From positions 496,001 to 560,000 of the forward strand of contig NW_026251392.1 in the NCBI RefSeq assembly GCF_025118155.1: a DNA stretch of 64,000 nt. Direction: 5' to 3'. How positions within the stretch are numbered: position 1 is the stretch's first letter; every line of letters begins with the position of its first letter. This DNA comes from Cokeromyces recurvatus. Lineage: Eukaryota; Mucoromycota; Mucoromycetes; Mucorales; Mucoraceae. A program made the position numbers and the translations under genes. Shown here piece by piece: positions 10,716 through 22,508 of this stretch. Below the pieces are notes generated by a model, which was not told where the DNA came from, did no database searches, and was given only the letters and a program-made list of their open reading frames with translations.

Positions 10716-11772
10716 CTGTAGTAGTATATTATTCGTTCTCAATTAGACTATGGTCTTGCAATCAGTTCTTTCTCTGCTAAACTTACCAAAGAACTGGATA
10801 CCTTTCAAAATTCATGCATTCGACGTATCTTTGGTGGTCACTTGCGGTCCTCGATGAAAGTCATGCTTCACCTTGTCAATCTTCCATCCATGAAGACCCG
10901 TATTGCAGTCCTCCAAGCGCAATACCTCTTTCGAACCTCTCAATTACTAGCAGATACTCTTTTTACCCCCATCTTTTGACTCATGTTCAGTTCCCAAATA
11001 GTCATTCCCACTGGTATAAATTGGCTCAAACTACATTGTGGAAACACCTATGCTCACCAATCATCTCAGCGCTCGACCTAAAACAATTCTACACTCTTCG
11101 TGCTAAGTTTCTAGATGACCAGTTTCAAATCCTTCGTCAAGACACTAACTCCCTCCTATTGTCTTCCTCACGCCCCACTCTTGAATTGGATCCCATCCTT
11201 TACTTACCAATGACTACCTCAGATCGTAGCCGAGTGCTTCGATGGCGACTTGGCTGGCTACCGGGTGGTAAACCTAAAGAATGTATATTTCACCCGTCTC
11301 ATAATTGGAGCCAGCGACATGCTATTGAATGCTTACATGTACATCATCGTCTCTACATGCCTACTTCAGTCGAAGATCCCATCTCGTTCCTCCTCAACTT
11401 GCTTCCACTACATAAACCTTGTCGTCCTTCTGATTGTACGAGCTGGTATATTTTATGGCCTATTCTTTGTACAATTCTACATGAACTTGGTAATACTTCC
11501 ATGATGAATTTCCTCCTGATCCTGTCGACCCTGGTCTCAAGCTGTTGAATTGGTTATCCAAGTAATAGTGTGTGTCTTCCCGGTCCCTTTGGTCTGGTTT
11601 GTATTTCGCTTTTTCCTCCTTATATTTTCTCTTAATTCCAAAATACGGCTCTTTACTTTTTCCTTCTTGTCCTTTAGGAAGGCTTTTATTCTTATTTCCC
11701 CTCTATAACTGGCTCGGGCAATATTGCGTCGCTACATGCTCATTGCCAAAAAATTTAAAAAAAAAAAAATAA
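10716..11772 (+). mobile_element. 5'-truncated LINE (non-LTR retrotransposon) 3' end, pol C-terminus
   Basis: Begins abruptly about 20 bp after the inverted-repeat element and ends in an A-rich tail (about 11750-11795). Translated pieces read RSQLDYGLAISSF, then NSCIRRIFGG, then RSSMKVMLHLVNLPSMKTR. After a one-base shift near 10975 come RWRLGWLPGGKP and LHVHHRLYMP. This is the post-polymerase C-terminal region of Mucorales LINE reverse transcriptases. The coding frame from 10814 to 11548 is therefore a shifted remnant rather than a host gene. Truncation at the 5' end and a 3' poly(A) are the hallmarks of target-primed reverse transcription. Confidence 0.75.
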
Positions 11773-11908
11773 TAATGATAATAGTAATAATAAAACTCAG
11801 AATTTAATCGTAGTAGTCTCACTTCAAAATTATAAAATGTATCCAACTCATATTGTGCCTGTATATTTATTAATAATATTTTATTCATATATTAATATAC
11901 ATATTATC

Positions 11909-12226
11909 ATGATAGCAGTAGATGAAAATGAATCTATCCCATTTGTTGAATATTACTGTGATTGCTCAGCAAAGAAAGAAAATTACCTATCCATTCTAAG
12001 CACAACTGAAAATGCATTAACAAACGAAAACGTTGCTTCACTTACAGGACTTCATCTATTATCTAAACAAGCATCGAATTACATATACCCACTTTCTCGT
12101 CTTTATTTTTGCGAGGATTGTCATCAGATTAGGTGTCCATCTTGTGTTCAAGATGAAATTGTTTCATATTATTGTCCAAACTGTCTTTTTGAAGTGAGTC
12201 TAAGTTGAATTAGTTCATTGTGTTAG

Positions 12227-12277
<51 letters not shown>

Positions 12278-13993
12278 AAAGAAAAACTCATTTATTTTAG
12301 GTACCTACAGCAAGTGTAAAGAGTGAAAAAAATAGGTAAAAATAGATTAGATTCTATTCATTAAACAAAACATTAATCAGTTACTCCTTTCCCCTTTATA
12401 TATGTTTATATAAAAGATGTGCTAGAAATTGCTTTCAGTGTCCTATTTGCCAAAATACTTTATCTGTAGTTGCAGCTCAAGAACCAACTCAAATATCGAG
12501 TATAGGATCCGGCCAAGGACCTTATTTTTTGGCTTGTAATGTGTGTCGATGGAATTCACAAGAGATAAATATGACATTTGAAAAACCAACAAGTTTAGCA
12601 TGTATGTGAAAACATAAGATTCTTTTTTATTATTATTTTATTTTATTTGTATTTGTATTAAATTTATGTGTATTTATCTTTAGTGCAACTGCAAAAGAAT
12701 GAGGAGGCTTTAGCAGATACAAAAGAATTTGATCAGTTGAAAGAGCATTTTGAAAAGAATTTAAGAGTGAATTCTTCACCGTCTTTACCTACAAGTTTCT
12801 TAACATTTTCAAGTTCTACAGCATTTAGTAAATATATGGGAAGTCATTTCCATCACGATACGCATATGCAGCAAGGAAAGTTAGATGATATAAGTGAATA
12901 TGAACCTAGCGTTCAAATAGCAGATGATGATATAAAATTATTAGAATCTATAACAACAATGAGAAGTATCGATGGAGGTCAGTAGTATTCTATTTTCCTT
13001 AATCAAATATACATGTATATATTTACTTTATTAAAATACAGTTTCGACATTATCTCAGAGATTTTCTCAATTACATAATCAGCCTTATGAATTATCGTAT
13101 GTTAAGTTTCTTATATACTTTTTTTTTAAGAAGGAAAAGGTACTAATATTATGTATTTAGTAAGATACATCCTCAGCGTATACATTTGGCTATTAAAAGA
13201 TCAAAACGGTGTCGTAGCTGTCGTCATATTTTAATTAAACCCGAGCAAAAAGCTCAAGCAACTAGATTCAAAATCAAATTAGTAGCCATGTAAGTTGACA
13301 TAGGTTAGAAAAAGAAAAAAAAGAGGATAAGGTAAAATCTAATATTATTTAGGAACTATATACCAACTATCACGTTGGTAAAATTGCCAAAAAAGAATTG
13401 GCATTTAAAAGTAGGTGTCCCTACTCAGCTCATATTGAAGTTTACAAATCCTTTGTATGAAGAAATGAATATCACATTAGCTACTCCACAAATCAAAGAA
13501 ATAAATGGCAAAGTTACCATATTATCACCTCATTTCACCGTTGGAGCTTATAACGAAACCATCGAATATGATGACGAGATGTATCCAATGGGCAACAATA
13601 GTAATAAGCGTAACAATAATAACAATAATTACGCTGCATATTCTTATGTAGATGGTATATATGAAAAGAAGAACAATTATACAAGTATTTTAATTGAAGT
13701 TGTTCCTGAAGAAACAGGCGAATTTAAGGTAAAAGGGAACTAACAGGAAAAATATAGAAAGTTAATCTTTTTATTATTATTATTATTAGTTTCCCCTTCT
13801 TGTAACATATAACTATAAATCAGATGAAGATCGAATGGATGTTTCATCAGGTGACATTGACGCTGATGAAATGGATGAAATGGACATGGATGATAGTGTT
13901 GATGGTTCGAAGAAATCTTCTTTACGATTTGATGATGATAAAATCAAAAGTTATTCCTTTTGGTGTTTAATTGGTATTGGATTTGCAACATAG
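11909..13993 (+). CDS. DCTN4: Dynactin subunit p62 (DCTN4)
   Basis: Pointed-end subunit of dynactin, the activator of cytoplasmic dynein needed for long-range nuclear and vesicle movement in hyphae. Eight exons join in phase: 11909-12193, 12301-12335, 12417-12601, 12684-12977, 13042-13096, 13161-13289, 13353-13728 and 13790-13993 (520 aa). The N-terminus has CDC, then LYFCEDCHQIRCPSCVQDEI and YYCPNC. The next exons add CARNCFQCPICQ and CNVCRW, making the multi-CxxC zinc-binding block of p62. The second half has KRSKRCRSCRHILIKPE and TRFKIKLVAMNYIP, both highly characteristic. The ATG at 11909 was preferred to an in-frame upstream one because that extension is hydrophobic and T-rich. One intron holds an A-run of about 45. 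The gene ends 53 bp from the YOS1 stop codon, tail to tail. Confidence 0.93.
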
Positions 13994-14046
13994 GAGATTT
14001 TATTTATTTATTTTAAGAATTTTTTTATTTTTCATATATAAATGTA

Positions 14047-14423
14047 TTATCCTAGTAAAAGTTCATAAATGATGACAATTATATTTATGGCAATTAAAGG
14101 AACTATCAAATATTTTGTTATTTAATTTTAATATTTATACATGCAAACATTTAACAACTTACTTCTCATTAATGTTCTAACTGCATATATCAAATTGATC
14201 ATCTTGTATTTAATACTTTGTCCTTGTTCATTACCAAATCCTGCTTCTGTTTGTGCTGTCCATCCAACTGTTAAAAATATATATAAGTGATGTATTTTTT
14301 ATTTTTATTTTTTCGAAAAAAAAAATTACTTCTTGCTAGGAATCTTTCTTCACTTAACACAGCAATTGCATTAACGAAACAAAGCATTACATAAAATAGT
14401 TGCCCTAATCCAAGTGTTAACAT
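14047..14423 (-). CDS. YOS1: YOS1 / IER3IP1-like ER-Golgi protein
   Basis: Small membrane protein of the ER-Golgi transport machinery; in yeast Yos1 works with Yip1-Yif1. Three exons, 14330-14423, 14163-14267 and 14047-14102, join in phase to give 84 aa, the usual family size. The N-terminal hydrophobic segment MLTLGLGQLFYVMLCFVNAI is followed by AVLSEERFLARIGW (family consensus NAIAVLxEERFL). Next come GFGNEQGQSIKYKMINLIYA and VRTLMRIPLI, and a second membrane segment ends at the stop. Each exon alone is too short to be noticed as an open reading frame. It lies divergent from the SET gene, sharing about 200 bp that contain a GT microsatellite. Confidence 0.92.
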
Positions 14424-14430
14424 GATGGAA

Positions 14431-14458
14431 TTGTGTGTGTGTGTGTGTGTGTGTGTGT
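14431..14458. repeat. (GT)n microsatellite in a divergent promoter
   Basis: About 13 GT units directly upstream of the YOS1 start codon, in the 202-bp spacer shared with the SET-domain gene. Confidence 0.9.
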
Positions 14459-14625
14459 TTGTGTTTTTTTACGAATAAAAAAAAAACAAGTTCTGGCATA
14501 ACTGTATATCATATATTTTTACTTGCCTGTCTACAAATATTAGAAACACCGACCGCTCTTTACATATCAGTAGACAAAAAAAAAAGTTTTTCCTTTTTTT
14601 TTTGACACTTTTTGTATCTACGAAA

Positions 14626-16575
14626 ATGACAAGTGTTGATTACTTTGGCATTCATTCTGTCATCAATAAAGAAGATTTTCAAAATAATGTACTTGTAGAG
14701 GATTGTCCAAATGTAGGCAGATCACTTGTTGCAAAGCGTCCTCTTGCACCTGGAGATATTGTACTTGTTGAAGAGCCTTTAATTCAGTATGATCTTAAGC
14801 CTACTTGTCGATCAAGTAAATCGCCCTATTACTCTAAAAGACTTTGGAAGTTAATTACCACAATAGTCCAAGATATAGAAAAGAGAGAGGAAGATGAAAC
14901 TAGCAAGTGCACCGAGGATATAAAGAAAAAAGTAGAACAAGGATATGAATCATATGATGAGGATGACAATGATAGCGAGGATGAGGATGAAGATGAGGAT
15001 GCGCCCAGTAATGATTCTGATTTTTGTCCTGGTGTACCAGCAGCTATTATTGCTTACTTGAATATTCATCCACCTAAATCATATAATAATGTACAAAGAC
15101 GTCAAACTTATAAACAAAAAGACTTTGATTTCTTTTATTATCCTAATACAGACACTGAGCCTCATTGGTTAGATCACAAAACTATAAGAATTATTCACAC
15201 TGTAACTCAAAAGGTAGTAGACACAATTCCTTTATATTCGCATGTCGATCCTTTTGATCTTCGTAGTTTTGTCCTCAAAATATACTCAAATGCACATACA
15301 GTTTTGCTCCCTCGTAATCGAACATTACCAACGCATTCTGCCAAAAGGGCACGTCGTGCGATGTATAAACATAAATTTGGAGAAGATAATTATTTGAACT
15401 GCTATTGGGGTAATGAAGAAGCAGAAGCTGGAGATATAAATACACCTACTATCGCTCTTTTACGTTGGGGATCTAAATTTGCTCATTCTTGTTCACCTAA
15501 TCTGTTTTTACGTTTTGAACCTGCTCGTAATGCAATGATCTTTACCGTAATCCGTCCTTTGAAAGAAGGTGATATCTTGTCCTTTTCTTATTTGCCCGAG
15601 GATGAGTCAACTTTAGGCGGTTTAATTTGTGGAACGACCATGGATCGTCAAGCGAAACTGGAGAAGTTTAAATTCTTTAAATGCACTTGTGAGCGTTGTG
15701 TTGATTGGGATTGGTCAAGAGGAGTTGCATGTAAAAATTGTAATCAACCTGTTAATTATCGTAATCAGCATGGGATATGGACCTGTTTCGCATGTCAAGC
15801 TCAAGTAAAGGATGATGAAGCTAGTTTTATAGGTGAACGAGAGAATAATGTACAAGTGATGGTTATGAATTTTATATCTCGTATCAATGGTAACCGCTCT
15901 ATGAATGAAGGTATGATGCGTATGTTGGAGCCTTATCTTTTGGATTTACTTGACCCTTCACCCGAAAAGAATAAAGTCCCTGTACCCAAGAATCATTGGG
16001 TTCATGGTATAATACATTCATTATTATCATTTTATCATCTAGTCTTGTTTCCTCAATCATTTGGTAAGGGCCTTGCATCTCAATTAGGCTTAACTATGAA
16101 AGGTTTAGAAGAAGCTTTGATTTATATTGAATTTTTAAATCTTTCTATTCGTACACGTCCAAATCCTAAAAATTCTCTTCCTAATGGGAACCCTATGGCT
16201 GCATTCTTTGCTGGCTGGCGTATTCTTTCTTTAGTAATTGACTTGGTAATGGAAAGCACTGAAAACAAATATGCAAATATTGTTTATGATAAATATGATT
16301 CAGACTCTGATGAAGAATCTGTTCCCAACTCAATAGAAAAGGACCAATCCATTACTAAATCAGAAAAAGACTCTGAACCTGTATTAATTCCTTTAGCTGA
16401 AGAATGGGTGGCACCTGTTACGAAAATATCGAATATCGTTAACAATGAATGGATACCCCTAATTGAGCAAATATTTCAATCTCAACAAGCTCCTGTTGTA
16501 GAAGATATGCTACGACAGATTAAAGCATTTGCTGTTAGAGTTGAAAAAACAAAATCAATGGCAGTAGCTGCTTGA
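14626..16575 (+). CDS. SET-domain protein (SMYD/Set5-6-like putative lysine methyltransferase)
   Basis: 649 codons in one exon. The ATG at 14626 follows a T-rich leader; the frame extends eight codons upstream only to a TTG. The SET domain is split. An N-terminal part (VLVEDCPNVGRSLVAKRPL, then GDIVLVEEPLI) is separated by an acidic insert (DEDDNDSEDEDEDEDA) and a His/Lys-rich region from the catalytic part, where AHSCSPNLFLRF (His287, Cys289) and GDILSFSYL match the NHS and ELSFDY blocks. A Cys-rich post-SET stretch follows (KCTCERC), then CKNC and CFAC pairs. The C-terminal third is helical. A split SET plus helical tail fits SMYD-type or Set5/Set6-type proteins; no MYND finger is evident. 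Substrate unknown. Confidence 0.8.
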   Translation: MTSVDYFGIHSVINKEDFQNNVLVEDCPNVGRSLVAKRPLAPGDIVLVEEPLIQYDLKPTCRSSKSPYYSKRLWKLITTIVQDIEKREEDETSKCTEDIKKKVEQGYESYDEDDNDSEDEDEDEDAPSNDSDFCPGVPAAIIAYLNIHPPKSYNNVQRRQTYKQKDFDFFYYPNTDTEPHWLDHKTIRIIHTVTQKVVDTIPLYSHVDPFDLRSFVLKIYSNAHTVLLPRNRTLPTHSAKRARRAMYKHKFGEDNYLNCYWGNEEAEAGDINTPTIALLRWGSKFAHSCSPNLFLRFEPARNAMIFTVIRPLKEGDILSFSYLPEDESTLGGLICGTTMDRQAKLEKFKFFKCTCERCVDWDWSRGVACKNCNQPVNYRNQHGIWTCFACQAQVKDDEASFIGERENNVQVMVMNFISRINGNRSMNEGMMRMLEPYLLDLLDPSPEKNKVPVPKNHWVHGIIHSLLSFYHLVLFPQSFGKGLASQLGLTMKGLEEALIYIEFLNLSIRTRPNPKNSLPNGNPMAAFFAGWRILSLVIDLVMESTENKYANIVYDKYDSDSDEESVPNSIEKDQSITKSEKDSEPVLIPLAEEWVAPVTKISNIVNNEWIPLIEQIFQSQQAPVVEDMLRQIKAFAVRVEKTKSMAVAA

Positions 16576-16731
16576 TTATGTAATAGTAGAATATTAGATT
16601 TTTTTTTATAATGCATAATAGTAGTATATATAAATAAAAGTAAATTCATATTAATATAGTAATATATATACATATACATCATAGAAGATGAAAAGTTATT
16701 TATCAGTACATGTAACGTAAGTTCGTTTATT

Positions 16732-18558
16732 TTAAATAATTAATTCTAACGGCTCTAATGCACATTTACAACCACATCCAGTCATACAGTAAGTTTGCTG
16801 GTTTTTAACAAACCAGTCCTCCATATGATTGCTATGTCCACCATGACCACAATGAATACAAAAATTAACTAAGCCCTTCACCAAGATATGACAGAAGCAG
16901 CATCGGATCAACTTTCGATTTTTACGACATCTCATGCAATATTTATCACTCATAGAAAGCTCTGTTCCGCAAACATAACAGGAGACTTGAATGTTTGTTG
17001 AAGTAACCTCCTTATTAGGTGGGAAAGGTTGATATGTAAGATACTGTAATATTTCAGCACGTTGGTCTAATAAATTCCATCTATACAATAAATCTGCATA
17101 ATTAAAGCATAGCACATCCCGTTGTGCTGCTCCCTTTGGATCCAATAATGGAATATGGTTATATTCAAAGAATCGTTCACTATCAAAGTATTCTTTGTTT
17201 GTGAATTCAATTTTTATAGCTGAAGGATCTGGCAAAACCCTGCCTTCTTTATTAAAGAGAGGTGTTGTAGGTGTTCCTATAATAGGCGATGATAAACCAG
17301 GCGAATAAGGGCCAAAGTTCTCTACCACATGGCGAATACCAGGCGCGGTATTACTTGGTATCTTTGGTTTTGAAGGACTAGTAACCCAAGTTTTGTTCAA
17401 ACGTAAATTACGCTTATTACGTGAGGTAGACTCATTAGGGGTATCATTTGATTTTTCAACATTTTTTTCACTAGGTGTTATCTTTCTAGTATCATTATCC
17501 CAAAAATAGGATGATATAGCATTTGGTTTACTGCCATACGAATTACTAGTAGATGTAATTGTTATTTTTTCATTTGTATCAATACTAGGTCCTGAATTAG
17601 CACGAAGGCTGTGTTGGTTCCCATAGACTATATTACGATGATTTGCTTTTAAAGAAAAGTAATCTAACTCTATTGTTTCAGACCTTTTATCGATTGGAAT
17701 AGACTATATATATTCTATTAACCTAATTTTATCATTATTGTCATCTGTAACATTACCTTTTGTCCATATATGGATGAAGGACGCTTAGTAGACTGGATTT
17801 TAAATGAACATGAAAGCATAGTTGCAGTTTGTATATCACCTATACTAATAAAGTGCTGAAGTCTTGTTTTTAATGAGATTAAACCATAGTTTAAATTGGT
17901 ATTAGTAATCTATGAGATTCTATACTTACAAAGCATCAACCAATTTCCTTCCTAATGGATGCATACCCCATTTGATTCTTTGTAATGACTTAACAACGCC
18001 TACATCTATATCTAATGCCTTATTAAACTCTATTGGAATATTACTATTGTGTAATAGATTTTTTATGTTAAATATTTCTTGATCTCTTTGCCAATGCTCA
18101 TTCATAGTGATTGTATCGGATTTTATATTATCAATTAAAACTTGACAGCCATCTGTAGTCATATGATTCATTCCTGATATTCTAATAGGAACACATTCTC
18201 GAAGCACCTCAACAACGAGAAGCCAAACTTTATACAAGTCAAATCTTCCATACTTCTTACAAACCTTAGCATTATGAATACATGCAAATACAGGATCTTT
18301 AGGTGAAAGACTTTTTTTTTTAAAATTAACAAATAAGAAAATTAGTTATATATTGAATCGTTATTAATATATATTATATACTTACATATATTCTCTTGCA
18401 AGCCATGGACTATATGGCATCTTGTCCGAAAAATCAGCTATAATCACATTATGTGTAATTCTATCAGTTTTAGTACCATGATAAAGTAAATTATCACCAT
18501 TCCCTATTGAGCTATTGAGAGCAATATTCTATTAAGAGAATAAATTGTTAATGATTCT

Positions 18559-18609
<51 letters not shown>

Positions 18610-20804
18610 CTAAACTTAAACTTACATCTGTTTTATAATAGATAGCACCAAATGCATCTATGGTATTAAGACCATCATCTATGTCATCCTGTTCATCATC
18701 ATAAGCATATTCACCAAATGCACCTCCTGTACCGCCTACTAATACAGTTGCATTTTTTCCTTGTCTAGACATTGCAGCAATTTCTTTATATTCTTCAAAT
18801 TGTTCATATGTTTTAGGATGTCTATAAAAATCACTGTAGGTATTCTCAAAATATTCTCCATTATCACGATCACTTTGAGATTGATTGTCTTGTTGTTGTT
18901 GCTCTTTTTTATTATTATCTGAATCTTTTGATTTGTTTGTATTTCTTACTCGTAAAGTTGAAAAGAAGCAAACAAGCTGCCCACTACCTGAAAAAACACC
19001 TCCACAAAGTCGGGGAAACGGTACCTTAGCATCTGTACTTTGTTTAATCGACATATCAACCATGATGCCTCTTTCACTAGTCATACTTTCGCGTTTTGCA
19101 AAACGGAAATCTTCCCCCATACTTCTCCAACCATGGCCTAGTTCATCATCTGAATCAGTTTCAATAGTTGTCGTTCCCTTCCAATACCCAGGGCTACCAG
19201 TCGAATTATTATGCTGATTCATCAATCCAGCTGATGAATCTACTGAAGAATTAGGGTTCTCTAAACCATACTCTGATTCATCTTGCATACTTTCTCCTAA
19301 TAAATAACGAATACATGGTTCTAAACACCATTTTTTATGCGATGTGTAACTGGATGCTAATGCATTCAGATCTTGGGTCATGTGTGCACGATAATAGATA
19401 GATATCATACTATTTTTATGGATGTCAAATTTGGGTGGACTATTATCTGGGTATTGCGGACTAAATCTGATTGTAATACGTAAAAGAGCATCACCAGTAT
19501 CAGACCATGGACCATGTAAAGAAATTGTGCATGTACGTGATGCAGCATTGATTTTCTCTGTTTTAACACCCACTGGTAAATATTTGTTCAAGACAGTAGA
19601 CATTTCTTCTGCAACCGATTGATAATTATTCTCAGCTGCAGCGTCTCGTCGAATTTCACCCGTAGGGCCAACTGTTTTCACATTCTGCATCCAAAGTAAA
19701 GGATTAATAGCCGAGTATTTTTGTTCTCGATATGCGTTTGATTGTTCATAACCAGTATTATTGGGTATATTAGATCGATAAGGTGCCATACTGGAGGCAT
19801 TACTGCTAGGGGTTAATCGAAGTGATGTAGTAGTAGGGGTAGTAGTAGATGAGAAAGATGAACGAATATCATTTGAAGACTTTTCGATAGGTTCTTGTTG
19901 GAAAGAATGAGAACGATGATTATTACTTTTATCAAGGGCTGTAGCAGGAGTAGAAAGTTTAGTTTTCTTAGAACTCAGATCATGCCCTACTGAACGCATA
20001 ATATCTTCTGAGACTGGCCATAATCGTAAATTTTGATCTTTAGACCAAGTAACTAATTGAAATTCACGATCATCCCCATTTACACCATGAATATCACCTT
20101 TCCATCGCCAAACAAATTCTTTAACAGTATCTTGATGACCATCAAATGCATAAACTGGTGTCTCTGGACATGCTCTATTATACAATGACAATTTTGAATC
20201 TGTTCTTTGAGGCATAATGAGTACGCCATTTCCAAAGGGAGTATTCCTTGCACGCCAAATAGGGGTATCTGTCACAATAACTTCCTCTTCTACTTCTGGT
20301 GTATGGATATTCCAAAACTTTACAAGCTTATCTAAACTACATGTAACGAGATCATGATCATTCTGTCTGCTCCAATCAATACCATAAATCTTTTTTGAAT
20401 GAGCAGTAATACTTGTTACTGGAACAGCGCCTTTCCTTAAATCCCAAATTTTGACCTCCTTATCATGTGCAGATGCTAGCAAATGTTCGCTCTTTCTATT
20501 AAATTTAACTTGTGTTGCTGCAGCATTCCAAGGGGTAAATGAGCAAGTAGGTCTCATCTTTCTATCATCATCCTGATCTTTGGATCTAGTTTGTGGTTCT
20601 CTTAAATCCCATAAATGAACATAAGTGTCAACAGAACAAGTTGCTAAAATATCAGGTTGATGTGGTGACCAATTAATATCTGAGATAGCTCGAGTATGTG
20701 CATGAAATACATGTTCAATAGCTCTTGAGCCTGTATAATTCAAATTCCATACTAATAACTTTTGATTTGACTATATAATAAATAGTTAATATTTGATCAA
20801 GTAA

Positions 20805-20836
<32 letters not shown>

Positions 20837-21429
20837 TAAATAAATAAATAAATAAATAAATAAAAATAAAAATGTACAGTAGAGGCAACCCAAGATTCTC
20901 GGACAATATGAGGACTCCATTGAACATCAGCCACCTCCCATTTTGATACATGTGGCAAGATTCTAGGAATTAGCCAAGGGTCTTCTAGATCTATGATTAC
21001 TAAACCCTGCCGACTTTATATATTTATTTATACATATATATAACATTAGCAGTTATTCTACAAATATTATTATTATTATTATTATTTTATTTTTTTTTAT
21101 TTTTTTTACCCGGCTAATACAACATCTCTACATGCAGGACTAATACTCATGCTACCAACAGAGTGATGAAATTTTATTTCTAATGCACGGTAAAAGGTAT
21201 CTTCTTGTGGATTATTATCTTTCTTTAAAACTTGTTGTGAGATCTGACTTTCTGTCATCATAAGAGAAATTGATTTATTAAGTTGATGTGCCGTTTGAGT
21301 TATTCTTTGTCGGTTTAATTGGGCCTGAGTACTTAAACTTTGGGTATCATTTCTTTTTTTATTATTTAAAAGGTTAGAATCAGATTTCCTTCGTTTCAAA
21401 TAAGATTTATCTGCTTTCTCATTAGACAT
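16732..21429 (-). CDS. MTC5: SEA/GATOR2 complex subunit MTC5/SEA3 (WDR59)
   Basis: Vacuolar-membrane SEA complex subunit that signals amino-acid status to TORC1. Seven exons join in phase: 21110-21429, 20878-21013, 18626-20770, 18386-18528, 17930-18310, 17757-17862 and 16732-17703 (1400 aa). Residues 1-106 are a basic, low-complexity extension. WD40 repeats follow (WEVADVQWSPH, AISDINWSPHQPDILATCSV with VHLWDLR, VKIWDLR, VKFWNIH). An RWD domain lies near residues 530-640 (LLRITIRFSPQYPDNSPPKF). A conserved helical region contains WGMHPLGRKLVDAL. The C-terminal zinc finger has CYVCG, CMRCRK, CCFCH, CIHCGHGGH and CGCKC. WD40-RWD-RING order is diagnostic for WDR59/Mtc5. Very long T tracts (coding strand) sit in the intron before exon 4 and just upstream of the start codon. 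Confidence 0.92.
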
Positions 21430-21459
21430 TGTATTAAAGCGATGCTGTATTATATAATC

Positions 21460-21504
<45 letters not shown>

Positions 21505-21799
21505 CAGTTAAATAGCCTATTTTATTTTAATAAAATTAAATAACCGCAATAAGTGCATGATTTCTGTAAAAATAGAGCAATGAAGAAAGCTATATAACAA
21601 AGAATCAATAATAAAGAAAAAAAAATAAGTAAGTGAATAAGTGTTAAGTTATCTACTATTATGGAAAAAAATCTTTTTACCCAAGACTAAATGGTAGAGA
21701 AAAGAAAGTTTATTATGGTCGAAGCAATTCAGTTCGCGTGATACAAGTATAGCATAGTTTGCGTATTAAATAAAACAAAAAAAAAGAGCTAACATATTA
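21430..21799. other. Promoter side of MTC5, no gene seen
   Basis: Contains a homopolymer at about 21463-21498 (T on the MTC5 strand) and A+T-rich DNA up to the left end of the 2.3-kb element. Confidence 0.6.
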
Positions 21800-21940
21800 C
21801 AGTCAAAGAAACTAAGTTGGGCCAATGAGAAAAAATTTGATCGTTTCAAAATTGGATTGGGATACCAATGCAAAAATGGGACACCAATATGAAAGTGGGA
21901 TATATTGAGACACGCTTAGTTTTTGGGCGAATGTATAAAC
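21800..21940 (+). repeat. Left terminal inverted repeat with 19-bp iterons
   Basis: First about 62 bp match 24042-24103 in reverse complement. The following part has GGGATACCAATG, GGGACACCAATATG and GGGATATATTGAG at 19-bp intervals, then TTTTTGGGCGAAT, which is also present at the other end. Confidence 0.85.
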
Positions 21941-22508
21941 AAGAAGCTATAATCTTGTTCCATTTAACAAGAAAGGTCACTAATAGACTATCAGACTACT
22001 AAGATAATCATCCAGATTAGGATATGATTCACCTAACTTAAATGGTCCTAGAACGAACAATCATTCCAGATTCGAATTACTTAGGACAATAAGGAGCATT
22101 TCTGTGAGTTTGATGGAGTGAGTGAACCATCGTTTTTGAAATAATAAAGCCAAGTAAAGTGATTAGGATACGTAGAATGTAAGGTTTTCATTATTCGTAA
22201 GAAAGAAAGACCTAGAGCCACCAGGTCTTGGTTACAATCATTATTTATACTCTGTAATATTGGGCTCCGTATGTAGTCCAGGTACCAATGTTGTGATAAT
22301 AGTGGATCAGAAAACCGACAATTTCATACGATTATATTCATACATGTAACAAATAACGATAAATGTATGTAAAGGAGATCATCTTGGATCAATAAAGTTC
22401 TTCAATTAGTTTACATTGAATAAACACTCACACAAGCATCTATATTAACCCACTGTTTTTGTTTTTTTATATCTTTTTATCTACCGATTCTACAGAATGA
22501 AAACTTAA

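Noticed and set aside
10814..11548. 244-codon open frame as a host gene
   Set aside because: Its sequence is the shifted C-terminus of a LINE reverse transcriptase, and the true frame upstream of 10975 is different.
11837..11908. Upstream ATG extension of DCTN4
   Set aside because: Hydrophobic, T-rich-coded segment not expected in p62; the ATG at 11909 gives a normal start.
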